Part shown: positions 9,920-20,546 of the stretch, piece by piece
Position numbering within the stretch: position 1 is the first letter of the stretch
Layout of the letters: each line of letters starts with the position of its first letter
Origin: Byssochlamys sp. IMV 00236
Taxonomy: Eukaryota; Ascomycota; Eurotiomycetes; Eurotiales; Thermoascaceae
Reading direction: 5' to 3'
Assembly: GCA_001931875.2 (NCBI GenBank)
Contig: MSJH02000222.1
Coordinates: 1 to 22,676, forward strand
Length of the DNA stretch: 22,676 nt
Notes under the pieces: model-generated
What the model saw: only the letters and a program-made list of their open reading frames with translations
Told to the model about the DNA's origin: nothing
Database searches by the model: none
Translations under genes and position numbers: made by a program

Positions 9920-10538
9920 TTTATAATACGCCTCTTTGTCTCTTTAAAGTATTAAAAAAAGAAAGAAAAAAAAAAAAGAGGCAAGAAACGGTTTCTTTTT
10001 CACACTTGTTAAAATCACATGACCTCATCCATAAGCTGCATGTATGCCACAGCGCATATTGTATGTTTAGTAAAGGATATTAAAGCTGAAAAAAGCTCAT
10101 TTATTATTAAAGAATGATCCAAAGAGATAAAGCTACATAGAGTAACGTGATCTTGAGCTGTAAAAAGACAATAGATCATAGAATTAGTATTCGCACTAAC
10201 TTTTCTCCTTTTTTTTCTTTTGTGTGGGGAAAGGAAATTAAAAAGAGTTAATTTTAAAACTCCTAAGCAAACTGTTTCTATTTTCAGGTTGAATGAACCT
10301 TTTGGTAAAGATCAAGTACAGGCTAAGTTCAGGTTGAGTTTTTTCTGTCCTTGCTTTATGGGTAGATTTTACCAAGGTAAGATGACTTATTGATTAAAGA
10401 TCTAAAGTCATAGCTTAACTTTACAATATCTATTTTGCTTTGTTCTTTAGTTAAAAGCAATGTCTTCTTTGTATGCTTCTCTCTCTTTTTTTTTTGGCTT
10501 TGTCTTGCTACTTTGTTTACGATATAACGTAATTATTA
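9920..10538. other. Intergenic, nothing recognised
   Basis: The left edge (about 9920-10010) is the 5' flank of the minus-strand B56 gene and contains an A-rich/GA-rich stretch at 9953-9980. The rest is AT-rich, with frequent stops in all frames. A short open stretch at about 10287-10390 (plus strand) has no start codon and no recognisable family, so it is not called. Confidence 0.4.
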
Positions 10539-11062
10539 GTGCAAAAATCCAGTCATGTTGAAATTTTGATTTCAAACCTTGAACTAATTCAAAGTCACCA
10601 AGAGGCTGGTGATATCCCTTCTTTAATCTCTGTTATCGACGTAAGGATAGCCATATCCTTGATTCTGTCAACGATGATCCGCGTCTCATCAGTTCAAGAA
10701 ATTATTAAAAGACTCTTTGACAACAGCAAAAAGTATGACACATCAAGTACAATTGGCGCTAAAAACCAAAACCCAGCCAAAAGCAAACACGTACCTTTAC
10801 CTCCTGCTGACCTCCCTTCCTCCTTTCAATGGAAGCGGATTATTGTGCTCGGAAATGGTTCTTTTTGTTAAGTATGAAAGGAAAACGAGCTGCAGCTACT
10901 AGACGTATTACTGAAGAAATCAAACGAAAATGCAAACAACCCAACGGCGGGACCGAATTTGTTTCGGTTGACGAGTATTTAACGAGCCAAATATGTAACA
11001 AGTGCAAATCTAATCAATTAAATGCGTTGTCCATAACGGTAGTGTATTCCTTAACGACTTGA
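10539..11062 (+). pseudogene. Decayed TnpB/Fanzor-like transposon nuclease C-terminal relic
   Basis: Two overlapping frames make one broken protein. The first (about 10590-10862) reads IIKRLFDNSKKYD ... LPPADLPSSFQWKRIIVLGNGSF and then stops. The second (from about 10870) continues SMKGKRAAATRRITEEIKRK ... EFVSVDEYLTSQICNKCKS. The change of frame falls in a TTCTTTTTGTT run, so a small indel is likely. The order 'FGNGSF-like strand, KGKR helix, VDEYxTSxxCxxC zinc ribbon' is the arrangement seen at the end of IS605 TnpB/Fanzor-type nucleases carried by fungal transposons. Only the first CxxC (CNKC) is present. The second zinc knuckle and the final RuvC Asp (NRDxNA-type) motif were not found, so it is presumably inactive. 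The upstream part may also be interrupted. The family call is an inference from motif memory. Confidence 0.5.
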
Positions 11063-11758
11063 TCAGTATAAAATGAATTGTGCGTTCTTTTTTATTCATT
11101 AGTCTTCTAGTTGCTAAGTAAATATACCTGCCCTGACCGCTCGTCCAAATCAATTTTTGCATCTTTCACGTCCAAAAATACCAGTAAGCGTCTTTATATT
11201 GTTCTATCAGGTTTAAAATTCGATTCTGAAGCTACCACACACACACACTCTCCTATGTCTCCTATCGTCCCTCTCACCAGAGCCTCCACGGCCGAATCGA
11301 TTGTTGCAACATTTATGACTGACTCTATTTTCCCTCTCCTTTCCTTCCTCTGATCGTTCTTTCTCAAAAGAGTCTAACTTAAAAACACAATACTGATGAA
11401 CTTGAGCTTCAAATCTCCTCAAAGATAATTAATACGGACAATTCTGAGTACAATTGTATAATAAAGCAGAAAAGGATATGAATTTGTTGCTTTGGTTGTC
11501 CTTTTGATCCTTTAAAATATCAATTTTTATTAAGAAATACTTTGATTTATTAAAATGATATTGATTTACTAACCTGTGTCACTTTAAAAGGAAGACATTG
11601 GCATCGTCACAATAGCTGTTGCTTTTTAGCTATCGGGGTTTTGTGATCTATTTATTGGGGGGTATCCACTTTCACTGTAACCTTCTTTCTCTCTCTTTCT
11701 TTTTTTTTTTTCCTCTCTATATTTAAAAGTTCTAGGCTTTGTAGTTGTTCTATGCTAC
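11063..11758. other. Intergenic between the nuclease relic and the Rap-GAP gene
   Basis: An 80-codon open stretch on the plus strand (11111-11353) has one Cys, a CA-repeat-derived THTH stretch and no recognisable domain. It may be the decayed 3' end of the relic's transposon. From about 11690 a long CT/T-rich tract leads into the Rap-GAP start codon and is a typical pyrimidine-rich 5' flank. Confidence 0.4.
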
Positions 11759-14624
11759 ATGACTTCAAAAAGGCACTCACAGGACAATAGTTCTACTGAA
11801 GATTGTAGATGCACTAAACGAGATGATGAGTCTATTTGTTCTACTTTATCAACGACCAGTTCTGTATTTAGTACATCAAGTAAACTAAGTAAATTACCAG
11901 GTGCAGTCAAGTCTTCAGTCAAACAATTATTTACTGGGCGAGAAGAAAGAAGGAGCTCTACTTCTACTTCCTTTGCTTCTCGTCTAAAAAGACACACACC
12001 GACTTTAATATTTCGGAAAAGTGAGCAATATAAACAACAACAACAGCCAACAAATAGCAGTAATGGTAACTTAAAGTCAAAAAGAAGAAATAGCATCATT
12101 CAGATCAGTCATCGATTCAATATGTCACGTCAACATGCAGGACATGATGATACAGAGGATATAATTGAATACTATAAGGATGAACAAAAGAAGCCACAGA
12201 AACAACAACAATCACGACAAAGAGAAAAATCATGCCAAGTAATAAGTCGCATTAATATAATGCACGGGGAAATAGAAAGGGGTGATGATTAATCTTTTTT
12301 TCTTTTCTTTTGTAGGATAATAAAGCACCTATGCTACATCAATTGGCACATAAAGAATTATTAGAAATGCCACTACTAAAAGGACTTGTTACAACTACCT
12401 TGACTACGCTTCATACAAGATTAATTAATGAATGCGATCGTACATTGTCTATGGTGTTGTCGGCAGCAAACAACAACCATACGATTCATTTCCCACAAGA
12501 ACAGCTGCTATCCATCATACTTGATCTTTATAAAATGACAGAAATGGTTCATTGGGATCATCAAGAAGAACTGAAAAGAGAGGTCAAATATAATATTCAG
12601 TTACTTGAAAGACAAGCTCAAGAGGAGGCCGGATGTGATGATACGATTGCTACAGTTAAAGAAATGATCAATACAATGAAGCAAATCATGAATCAGTGCA
12701 TATGTCAATATTATAAAGTGGCTGAAAGAGCAATGGTGATACCCTGTAAAGGATATAGAATAGAAGGAAAAAATAGATATGGTATCACCATAGATCAACT
12801 CTCATCCAAAACCATGACAATTTCAGAACAAGTAGAACACATGGATAAAGATGCTTATTGGTATAGAGACTACTTTATGGGCAATGCAAACACCTGCCAC
12901 TTTTTTGGTTATAAAGAGGGAGATCCGCTGCTTATTTCTGCTATTGTAGAACATATCGACGATAAAAAACAATACCGTATTATCTATAGAAGCAAACAGG
13001 TAATTAGTTTATTACATGTGTGTGTATGTGTGTGTATATATTAATATAAACATAGAACCCAGATCAAAGAAAAGTGATTATGGACTCGTTCTTATTAAAT
13101 GCCCCTTTATTATCCACTTGTGATACCAAGAATAATGACTATATACCCGATACAACCTGGAAGACAATTATTGAAACTACTTTCAATATACCCTTTCATT
13201 CTTTCAAAAAGATGTCTAATGAACTCATGATATCCAGTGGCTTAGAAGAAGAATTACTCAAACTAGATGAATACTCTGTAAGTTGTGTGTGTGTATATAT
13301 TTGTTGCTAGGTTACTAAATGTATATTTTATATAGTTGCACAAGAGATATAAATTTGGTGTACTCTTAATTAAAGAAGGACAAACAAAAGAGGAAGAGTG
13401 GTTTGCTAACGAACATGACTGTCCTGCCTTTGAAGAATTCTTGAATATCATTGGCAAGAAAATTAAATTAAAAGGATACAACGGCTGGGCTGCCGGTTTG
13501 GATAGAAGAGGTAAGTTATAGGATACACAGTTTGATTACAATTTATTTATAAATAAAGGCGGCGATTCTGGCGAATATACTTATACAAATACTTGGTATG
13601 AACATGTGCTTGCCTATCATGTGTCTTCTTTAATCCCTTCACGGCCTGGTGATAAGCAACAAGTTCAACGAAAGAGACATATTGGCAACGGTAACCATAT
13701 AACTTACAGAAAGAGGACGTTAAACTCATGTCCATTTAGATATTGTCTGCATCATCTTTGTCGAAGGCAATCAACCGTTTAATCCAACTGCTATCAAATC
13801 ACAATTTTTGCATGTATTTATTGTTGTTCATCAAGAAATATGGGCAAGCAAGAAAATATGGAGGGTAGAGGTTGTTACTGTAGAAGATGTCCCCTGTTTT
13901 GGTCCATCATTACCTGATGTATTTGATAATGAACAGGATTTATCCAACTTTATCTTGGCTAAACGTAAGGGGAAAAAGAAAACGAGAGCATAACTTTTTC
14001 ATTGACACATTTAATCTAGTGATCAATGCTGAATACGCTGCACTCAAATCACCCAAGTTTTCACATCCTATGGCTCGCGCAAGAGAAGGCATATTTTCAA
14101 ACATTGTTGATAAAGGATGGAAAATATTGGAAGAAATGGATAGAACATCAACTGTGACAGCAATAGCAACAACTAATGTGAGTTCAGATACAAGCGGAAG
14201 CAGCATTACGACAACAACAAGTACGAACAGTACCATCAGCACCGCTAGTACAAGTAATAAAAAGAAATTTCATGTAAAAACAGCATCAACTAGCTCCTCC
14301 ATAAGTACAATACACAGCATTAAACATATACCATCGGAGTCATGTATACCATCACCGACTAGATCTAGCTTATTGCCACATTCTGAAAAATCAAACCAAG
14401 AACGACAGCCATCTCAACAACCACAGCAACATAGGAGAGCGAAAGAAGGTAAGTTTGTAAAAGTGTCAAGAACAGAAAAAATAAAGCTAATAACCAATGT
14501 CTATTTAATAGTTGGCAAAAAGAAGAGTCAATCGGAACTTGACGGTCATCAACAGCACAGCTTCAAGCAGCGTCTGTTCACTTCTTTTCCTGCGTTAAAA
14601 AAATCATCAAGCAATAAAGAGTAG
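11759..14624 (+). CDS. Rap/Ran-GAP domain protein
   Basis: Eight exons: 11759-12238, 12316-12999, 13056-13277, 13336-13510, 13559-13690, 13740-13964, 14020-14448, 14512-14624; 819 aa. Rap-GAPs stimulate GTP hydrolysis on Rap-type small GTPases using a catalytic Asn. Layout: residues 1-160 Ser/Thr-rich and basic; 161-390 helical with no recognised domain (LHQLAHKELLEMPLLKGL); a Rap-GAP domain over about 400-650 with KFGVLLIKEGQTKEEEWF, PAFEEFLNIIGKKIKLKGY, the asparagine-thumb segment QRKRHIGNDIVCIIF (Asn564, matching the Rap1GAP catalytic Asn), FLHVFIVV, and the closing LINAEYAALKSPKF; then a Ser/Thr-rich tail. Introns 2 and 3 carry TG/TA repeats. The last intron (63 nt) has no in-frame stop, so a retained form would add 21 residues. 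The first in-frame ATG is used. Confidence 0.93.
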
Positions 14625-14668
14625 CATCACTTTGTGTAGTAGACTGTAAACATTTGTTTATGTACTCT

Positions 14669-14809
14669 TTAAGTATGTATTTCGTCCTCAACGTATGCTA
14701 TTGAATGAGTAGGACCATCCTTTATCAAAACAGCAACTTGGTCAAGTTGAACAATAGAAGTGCTGTGTACTAGAAAGCATTTTTTTTCCGTTGCCAGCTT
14801 GTCCACCAT
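14669..14809 (-). other. Possible small ORF or exon, 46 aa
   Basis: ATG at 14809, stop TAA at 14671-14669. The translation MVDKLATEKKCFLVHSTSIV continues to QLDQVAVLIKDG and SIAYVEDEIHT. The composition looks protein-like rather than AT-random, but I recognise no family. It lies 44 bp beyond the Rap-GAP stop codon, on the opposite strand, so it could equally be antisense to that gene's 3' UTR. Confidence 0.2.
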
Positions 14810-14974
14810 TCCCCTTTTCTTTTCTCCTCGTTTAGAACTTTCTATAATGAGGCTTTCTCTCCGCTCATCCCCTTTGATTCATTAAGAAAGTAACCACAGC
14901 TTGAAGGAGGAGGTGGACTAATACAATAACAGTGCATAAAATGTCATTTTATGTGCTTTGTTTAATGATTGGTA

Positions 14975-15169
14975 TTAAAATGTAAGTGTGTTATTGAGGA
15001 ATGGGCCCATTAGCCGCAAGTGTAGCATATAACTATAATCTTTGTTCATATAAACAAAGGAAAGGTTTTGATTGATGTAAGATAGGGCACTTGAATCATG
15101 AGAGACAACGATTTTGAAAACACTCATGAAAGATGTGCATATTGCATTATAAAATATTCTTTTATGCAT
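14975..15169 (-). other. Possible small ORF or exon, 64 aa
   Basis: ATG-initiated frame on the minus strand beginning MHKRIFYNAICTSF and including VFKIVVSHDSSALSYINQN and MLHLRLMGPFLNN. No recognised domain, and no clear splice partner. It lies upstream (on its own strand) of the 46-aa frame at 14669-14809. Confidence 0.15.
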
Positions 15170-15178
15170 ATACAGCCT

Positions 15179-15198
15179 GTCATAGCGTGCCCTATGAC
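15179..15198. repeat. Perfect 7-bp stem, 6-nt loop hairpin
   Basis: GTCATAG, six-base spacer, CTATGAC. It has the same geometry as the hairpins at 1228-1247 and 20554-20573. Function unknown. Confidence 0.4.
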
Positions 15199-15541
15199 GC
15201 TACCTGTGTGTTTTTATGAACTCCCTTTTCCCCATTTTTTGACAAGTGAAAATAACAGAGACATCCTTGAAGGGTAGTTTAGAATATAGGTTAGACGTCG
15301 TGGTGATTGTTGTTGTAGACTGACGCAGACTGTAAAGAACGGTTCTTGTATAAGGAGAGATCCAGTTTACTTAAGGGGCAAGTTTATCAAGCTCTGCAAC
15401 ACTTGCTAAAAAAGGATTTATATGGTTGACGCGTTTGTGCCCCTTACCCAGCTCCTTCTCTTTGTATCCTAAAAGCTGATCTCAGGAAAACATTTTATAT
15501 TTAACGCACATCTTAAGGAAGGGTATTGTGGTCAGAGCTAA

Positions 15542-15703
15542 CTAGAGTAACTTGGCTAGCTTATTATAAACCCAATATCTAGTATTCACCATCACGCATT
15601 CTTGAGAATAGGATCCAAAGATGTGTATCATATCCTCCATATCATAGTAAGGCAGAATGGTATAGAGCAGCATTGACAACAATTTTAAGTAGTGAATGGT
15701 CAT
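15542..15703 (-). other. Possible small ORF or exon, 53 aa
   Basis: ATG at 15703, stop TAG at 15544-15542. It reads MTIHYLKLLSMLLYTILPYY then DMEDMIHIFGSYSQECVMV and YWVYNKLAKLL. The residue mix (acidic, aromatic, leucine periodicity) is protein-like and suggests a helical fragment, but the family is unknown. It may be the last exon or a remnant of a minus-strand gene. Confidence 0.25.
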
Positions 15704-16554
15704 CTCTTGTAATACACATCATAATCATCTGATTGTTTCTAATAAGACGACACATAAACCTAAAAACAGCAAAATCTTATAACTTGAAACAGATGAACAC
15801 ACTATCTTACACATCTCATTTAATGAATAACGTCTAAATTGTGCATATAGAACTGTACCAATCTTGACGCTCTACGACACCTTATAATTGACAACGTAAC
15901 AGCATCACTCTTATCAATGATACATTCTGCATTCAATCATATTAAAAAGGAATGCAAGGAAGAAGTCCCCTTTTTAAAGATTTCTTAAAGAAATTTCTCG
16001 CTCTGGTGCGAAGATTGAATTCTTGGTTTTGGCTAAATTTAAAAGTTATACGATCCAAAGTATAGAAAGAAGGCGAATACAATGGTCAATAAGACACAGA
16101 CTATACTTTACATAAACTAACCCTTTACATCCAATGTATTTTAGTTCATTTCTGCCATCATTTATAGTTGATCTCTATCTTTCTTTTCCAATAATTCCAT
16201 TAAAAAAAGTGGCGGAAATAACAATAGTAGATCAGATGCAGCCATGATAAAGATCAAATAATTAAGAAAAGATCACGACTTGGCTCATGATGATGCCAAA
16301 TTCCTGGATCTGAGAGTCATGATCTTGAACTCATGATTACATATAAAATACTTGTTGTAAGTGTCACTTTGGTTACAGCAAAAGGAACGTATCCATGGTA
16401 TTTCTATTTACGTCATTGGAATTTAACAATATTTATGCCCTTACAGAAATTGTAAAGATGGACTGTCGTCGATCTGTATGCTTAGTAAATCCATCAGTTT
16501 GGAAAACACTTTGTTGTTATATTTCGAGAAATCCATTGAAAGATTGTTGTCACT

Positions 16555-16680
16555 ATGCTTGCATATGATCACAGTGTAGTTTTAGATATGCTTATAGAAT
16601 CAGGAGCTGAACATATTTATGTTGAACATTCACTGGTTTCTGAAGCCGAAAGAAAAAAAATATGCTCCTCAGTAATGTAA
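16555..16680 (+). other. Possible small ORF, 41 aa
   Basis: ATG at 16555, stop TAA at 16678-16680. It reads MLAYDHSVVLDMLIESGAEH then IYVEHSLVSEAERKK. The LDMLIESGAE part resembles an ankyrin helix only superficially. No neighbouring exon was found. Confidence 0.15.
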
Positions 16681-16779
16681 CCAGCAGTAAAATAACTGTG
16701 CGTCTCGTTCGTTCTCATTATTGTGATTGTTATGTTCATTTTTTATTCAAGATTTCAGTTACTGTTTCTATAGTAAGAA

Positions 16780-16857
16780 CTAACCATAATACCTGGTGAC
16801 CTCTACGTCAATGGAAAGACGGCCTTTACCTACCATCTTACCATCAGTGACCACATA
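16780..16857 (-). pseudogene. Possible terminal-exon remnant, minus strand
   Basis: Preceded on the minus strand by an intron-like end (ATTTTCCTTACAG), then 25 codons YVVTDGKMVGKGRLSIDVEV plus TRYYG and a TAG. The alternating hydrophobic/charged pattern is that of a beta hairpin and looks strongly coding. No upstream exon with a start codon was found before the plus-strand gene at 17066, so it is either a relic or part of a gene I cannot assemble. Confidence 0.25.
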
Positions 16858-17065
16858 CTGTAAGGAAAATATCAGAATAGGCAAAAACAAATTTCAAAGT
16901 ACGCGCAAATGTAATAGAAGAGCCCAGTAAAATGCTGTACGATTATGGTTATATTAAGATTTTATGAAATGCTTCCCTAGTTTACCGCCTTTTTTCCTTA
17001 TCCCCTTTTGTTTCGTTTTTCTTTTCCCATTTTTTGTTTGAAAGTGTAATTATATCTTTATATAT

Positions 17066-18115
17066 ATGGAATCATTGATAGATGTGATGGAACAATACAC
17101 CAAGAGTCCTATACCCAATGCTGCCTCTATTGCAGTAGCAGCAGCAGCAGCAGCGGCGGCGGCAGCAGCGACATCAACTACTAACACAGTAGCGCCACTA
17201 ACCTACTATGACAACAACTACCAACAATTTCCTTCCTTTGCACAGTTTGATGCTATTATCAACGACTACTTGCAAAACTTGTCAACAAAAAAGAGAGACA
17301 AAGCACTGGTCGATAGCCATCGTTATTCAATGATATTGCAAGTCCTTAAAGATCCAAGAAATACATCCATTTCTACAGCTCAATTTCGATTTTGGGTCAA
17401 AAAGATGTTCCGACTAACCAACCATGATATTGTCTGCCATGACAACAAACCCGTAGCCACACGAGAAAATATTTACAGCATCTTGGTTAGAGCTCACAAA
17501 GAGGCACACCATGGTGGGAGGGATAAGACATCGGCGTTGGTAAAAATATGTGAAGAAGAATGTTTTACTGTGCTTGTATATTCAAACATCCCTTTCATAT
17601 CTTAGGTTCGTAGACAATATTCCTGGATTCCAAAAGAACTTATCGCTCGGTTCGTTCGTCACTGCCCTTACTGTATCTCAAGAAGGAATGGAAGCACGCA
17701 AGATAATACGAGTAGCGCCAGTAGCAACAGTAGCAGCAACAATAGTAGTAGTAGTAGTAGTAGCAATTTACCAAAAACACCACCATCTATTTATAATAAC
17801 AGTTGGAGTCATCATTCTGCTACTGCCGCAGCAGCAGCCGTAGTGGCTTCCTCGTTTATTGCCGCTAATAACAATAATAACATCTCATCATTTGATACTA
17901 CAACAAGATTTTATTTTCCCAAACAAGAACATGACATCATGGACACCGCTCTGTGCTCTTCTCCACAATATAGCTTTATATCACCAAAAGATCAGCGTGA
18001 TTCAACACATAGTTGTGCAGCAGCGGCAGCTATTGTTGCAGCAGCAGCTATGGCGGCTATTAAATCAAATCATTCAAATTCTTCTCTTTCTATATCTTCA
18101 TCTTCTACAATATAG
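17066..18115 (+). CDS. H2C2 zinc-finger protein (integrase-type HHCC finger), putative DNA-binding
   Basis: Exons 17066-17539 and 17606-18115, 327 aa. The intron (17540-17605) is phase 0, with donor GTAAAA and acceptor ATCTTAG. Residues about 22-38 are a poly-Ala run encoded by GCA/GCG repeats. A folded block (about 55-185) ends in an HHCC finger with ligands His144 or His149, His148, Cys178 and Cys181: AHKEAHHGGRDKT, an exact splice to VRRQYSWIPKELIARFV, then RHCPYC. This is the zinc-binding module of retroelement integrases that recurs alone in host proteins (zf-H2C2, as in histone-promoter-binding Spt10-like factors). No DDE catalytic core follows. The rest is Ser/Asn/Ala-rich, as in a transcription regulator. 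I infer a domesticated integrase-type DNA-binding protein. The target is unknown. Confidence 0.85.
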
Positions 18116-18254
18116 ATTAAACTTATAAGATGGTACATAAATAAAACAAAACCACAGACACACACACAAAACAAATACATATAAATAGAGACAAAACAGA
18201 ACCTTTTTTTTTTTTAGTTATGTACAGAATGAGCTTTTTTATTTTTTAATATGT

Positions 18255-20064
18255 TCATTTTTCATTTTCGACATTATTATCGCTTTCGGGTATCTTTCCC
18301 TTCTTACTATCTACATTTCTATTTTCTTTATATTCAAGGGCTTGTTGTCTATCCTTTTTAACGGTTTCTAAAAATGCTGGAACTGCATCTAATAAATAGC
18401 TATAATCTTGTTGTTCTCTTTCATCTTCTTCTTTATCCATCACATTCATAATGAAAAAGTTCTGGAGCTCAGCTGGAGTTACAGTCAGGTCAGGAATCAT
18501 ATCTGTAAAGGCATCTGCTAAAGCTACAAGCTTTTCGGGGGGTCCTTTCTTTTCTGTCTTATCATCCAAAATGCGGGTATTGTCCTCATCCTCATCGTAC
18601 AAGAATCTCCAAAACATTTTACGAACTTGTTCTTTATCCGCATATCCCAATTCCATCTTCATATCAATTCGACCAGGACGTAACAAAGCAGGTTGAATAC
18701 GTGATATATCATTACATGTCATAAACACCATGGATCCTTCTTGAGCAACGACACCATCAAGAGCATTGAGTAAACTGCTCATAGTGATCTTTGAGCTGAC
18801 GTTGGTCTCATCAGAAGAGGGGTCCTTGATGACGCAGTGATCAATATCTTCCATAATTAATATACTGTTTCGAGGAATTTCTTGCATCAAGACGTTAAAC
18901 TTTTCATCATCCATAGATCCTGAAAGACTGACAATAGCCACATTCATGTTTACTTTACTAGCAACCGATTGAACCAGAGATGTTTTTCCTGTACCAGGAG
19001 GTCCATAGAGAAGGTAACCACGACGATAAGGAATACCACGATTGGTGTACCAGCGTTCACGTCGGCGAAATGTTTGAATGTCTTTGAGAATACGTTCCTT
19101 TTGGCCGGCCTTCAAGATGACAGATTCAAAAGATCGCAGTTCCTTGGATCCCACAGACTGCCATTCGAATCCTTCGTATCTTGTATGTACGCATTTATAA
19201 ATGGTCAACTAAAGGATTTCATCAAAAATCATCTCTTTGTGCTCTTTTTCTCTCTCAAGTTACCTTTCCGTTTTGTCTTTCATAGTGCATATCAATCCAT
19301 TCTTGAATCAAAGATTGAAGCAACTTCAGGTCTTGCCCACGCATGCTGATTTCGATGCAAGGGTTAGAGTTCATGACACCCAAAAGATCCCGGATGTTGT
19401 TTGAATAGTAGTTCTCGTTCTGTCCTTGAGTGCCACCGTTTTTTTTCTTTGTCACCCAAAGTTTGTAACCCTTGTATACAATTTCGTGTTTAACTTCATC
19501 CACTACAGCATATCATTCAGTATCAGATTCCATTTTGCGCATCTCATAAACAATACTTACAAGGGTAGAGCGTCAATTTGGGAGGAGGGTTAGGCCCTTG
19601 CATATCATTGGCATCCTCATCATCAATGCATCGGGCTTCTACGTTACGCAAGTCGTGAATTTGAGTTGTCTTGGATGCAACAAATTGTTGAATGGCATCG
19701 TATCCTGTTTCATTCTTTCCAATCTGAATCGACACATACATCTTTTCTAATACTTTTGCTAGAGCCCAGTTGAACAAACTGCTGAATTGATATCCAACAA
19801 TGGCTAAAATATGAAAGAGCGACTCTAAGTAACTCCATTCATGCTTCTTTTTCTTTAGTACTTACGAGCAAGATAAACGATAAAACCTAAAAAGACAACG
19901 TCGCTACCAAAGTATCGCTTCAAGAGGTTCAATGCTCGTTCACCAACCAAATTTTGCCAGAATGCTTCATCAGACACTTTTTCCAATAAGCACAATAGCT
20001 TATCAAAATAAGTATAGAGCTTTCGATTGATTTCAGCGTTTCCTTTTGTGAGTTGTAAAGGCAT
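18255..20064 (-). CDS. BCS1-type AAA ATPase
   Basis: Four exons on the minus strand: 20064-19866, 19803-19561, 19502-19264, 19208-18255; 544 aa. BCS1 proteins are membrane-anchored AAA ATPases. The founding member translocates folded Rieske protein across the inner mitochondrial membrane, and fungi carry several paralogues of unknown role. Seen: a hydrophobic membrane segment near residues 50-85 (DVVFLGFIVYLAPIVGYQF); a BCS1_N-like region with VEARCIDDEDAND and EIVYKGYKLWV; a FRRRERWYTNRGIPYRRGY linker; Walker A GPPGTGKT (296-303); Walker B ILIMEDID (343-350); sensor FMTCND; and the arginine-bearing LLRPGRIDMKMELGY. The tail is charged. The ATG at 20064 is the only plausible start, since the open frame upstream has no ATG. 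Whether it is the true Rieske chaperone or a paralogue cannot be told here. Confidence 0.93.
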
Positions 20065-20203
20065 GAAGAAAAAAGAAAAAAAAAAAGAAAAGTTGCTTAA
20101 AAAAAAGAGAAAGAGAGCAAGAAAAACCACCGATATTTAAATGATTAGGCACTACCACCGCAGCATCTGTTCTGTATATATCGCGCAGTCCCTTGTTGCT
20201 ATA

Positions 20204-20230
20204 AAAAGCTTAGGGCTGCGCCCTCTTTTT
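20204..20230. repeat. Imperfect palindrome ending in a T run
   Basis: AAAAAG, CTT bulge, AGGGC, three-base loop TGC, GCCCT, CTTTTT. It resembles a hairpin-plus-oligo(T) terminator if read on the plus strand, but no gene ends here. About 140 bp upstream of the BCS1-type start codon. Confidence 0.4.
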
Positions 20231-20546
20231 GTTATTAATTAAAGCAATTTGAGTTCCGTATAGAGTAAGAAGCTAAAAAACAAAACTTCGTGGCTATGCT
20301 TTTGCCCGCCACGCTCCAGTCGGAGAAGCCGTCACGTACACCCACAAATATCTAAAAAAAGAAAATCTATGTTTCTATAGCTGCCGGCTTCTTCAACATT
20401 CACTAATGACGCTCTCTATTTGATGAATTGATCAAGTTGCACAATCAGTAGCCTTGATTGATTTACTACAACTTTACTTTGTTTCAAAAACTCATGCTTT
20501 GTCCATATTACTCTCCGGCGACGACTGAATATTTTTTTCCTTTTAC

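Larger units (their letters stand above)
14625..17065. other. 2.4-kb region without an intact gene
   Basis: No complete gene is supported. Several short open stretches have coding-like composition (listed separately at 14669, 14975, 15542, 16555 and 16780), four of the five on the minus strand, which suggests relics of old genes or undetected exons. A perfect hairpin lies at 15179-15198. The last 60 bp before 17066 (pyrimidine-rich, then ATATATATG) is the 5' flank of the H2C2 gene. Confidence 0.4.

Noticed and set aside
15240..15400. Minus-strand open stretch containing SNLYSKLPFKDVSVIF
   Set aside because: No start codon and no convincing splice site. Cannot be separated from chance.
16273..16311. 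Box C/D snoRNA-like arrangement (ATGATGA ... CTGA flanked by TGGCTC/GAGTCA stem)
   Set aside because: Motifs and stem are well placed, but only about 16 bases separate box C and box D, far too short for a guide snoRNA, and no C'/D' boxes fit.
16456..16566. Cys-rich 36-aa plus-strand frame resembling a small secreted peptide
   Set aside because: No signal peptide, irregular Cys spacing, and it overlaps a more protein-like frame. Likely chance.
14735..20450. Similar strings GGTCAAGTTGAACAAT (about 14739) and GATCAAGTTGCACAAT (about 20430)
   Set aside because: Sixteen bases with two mismatches and no extension either side. Not enough to call a dispersed repeat.
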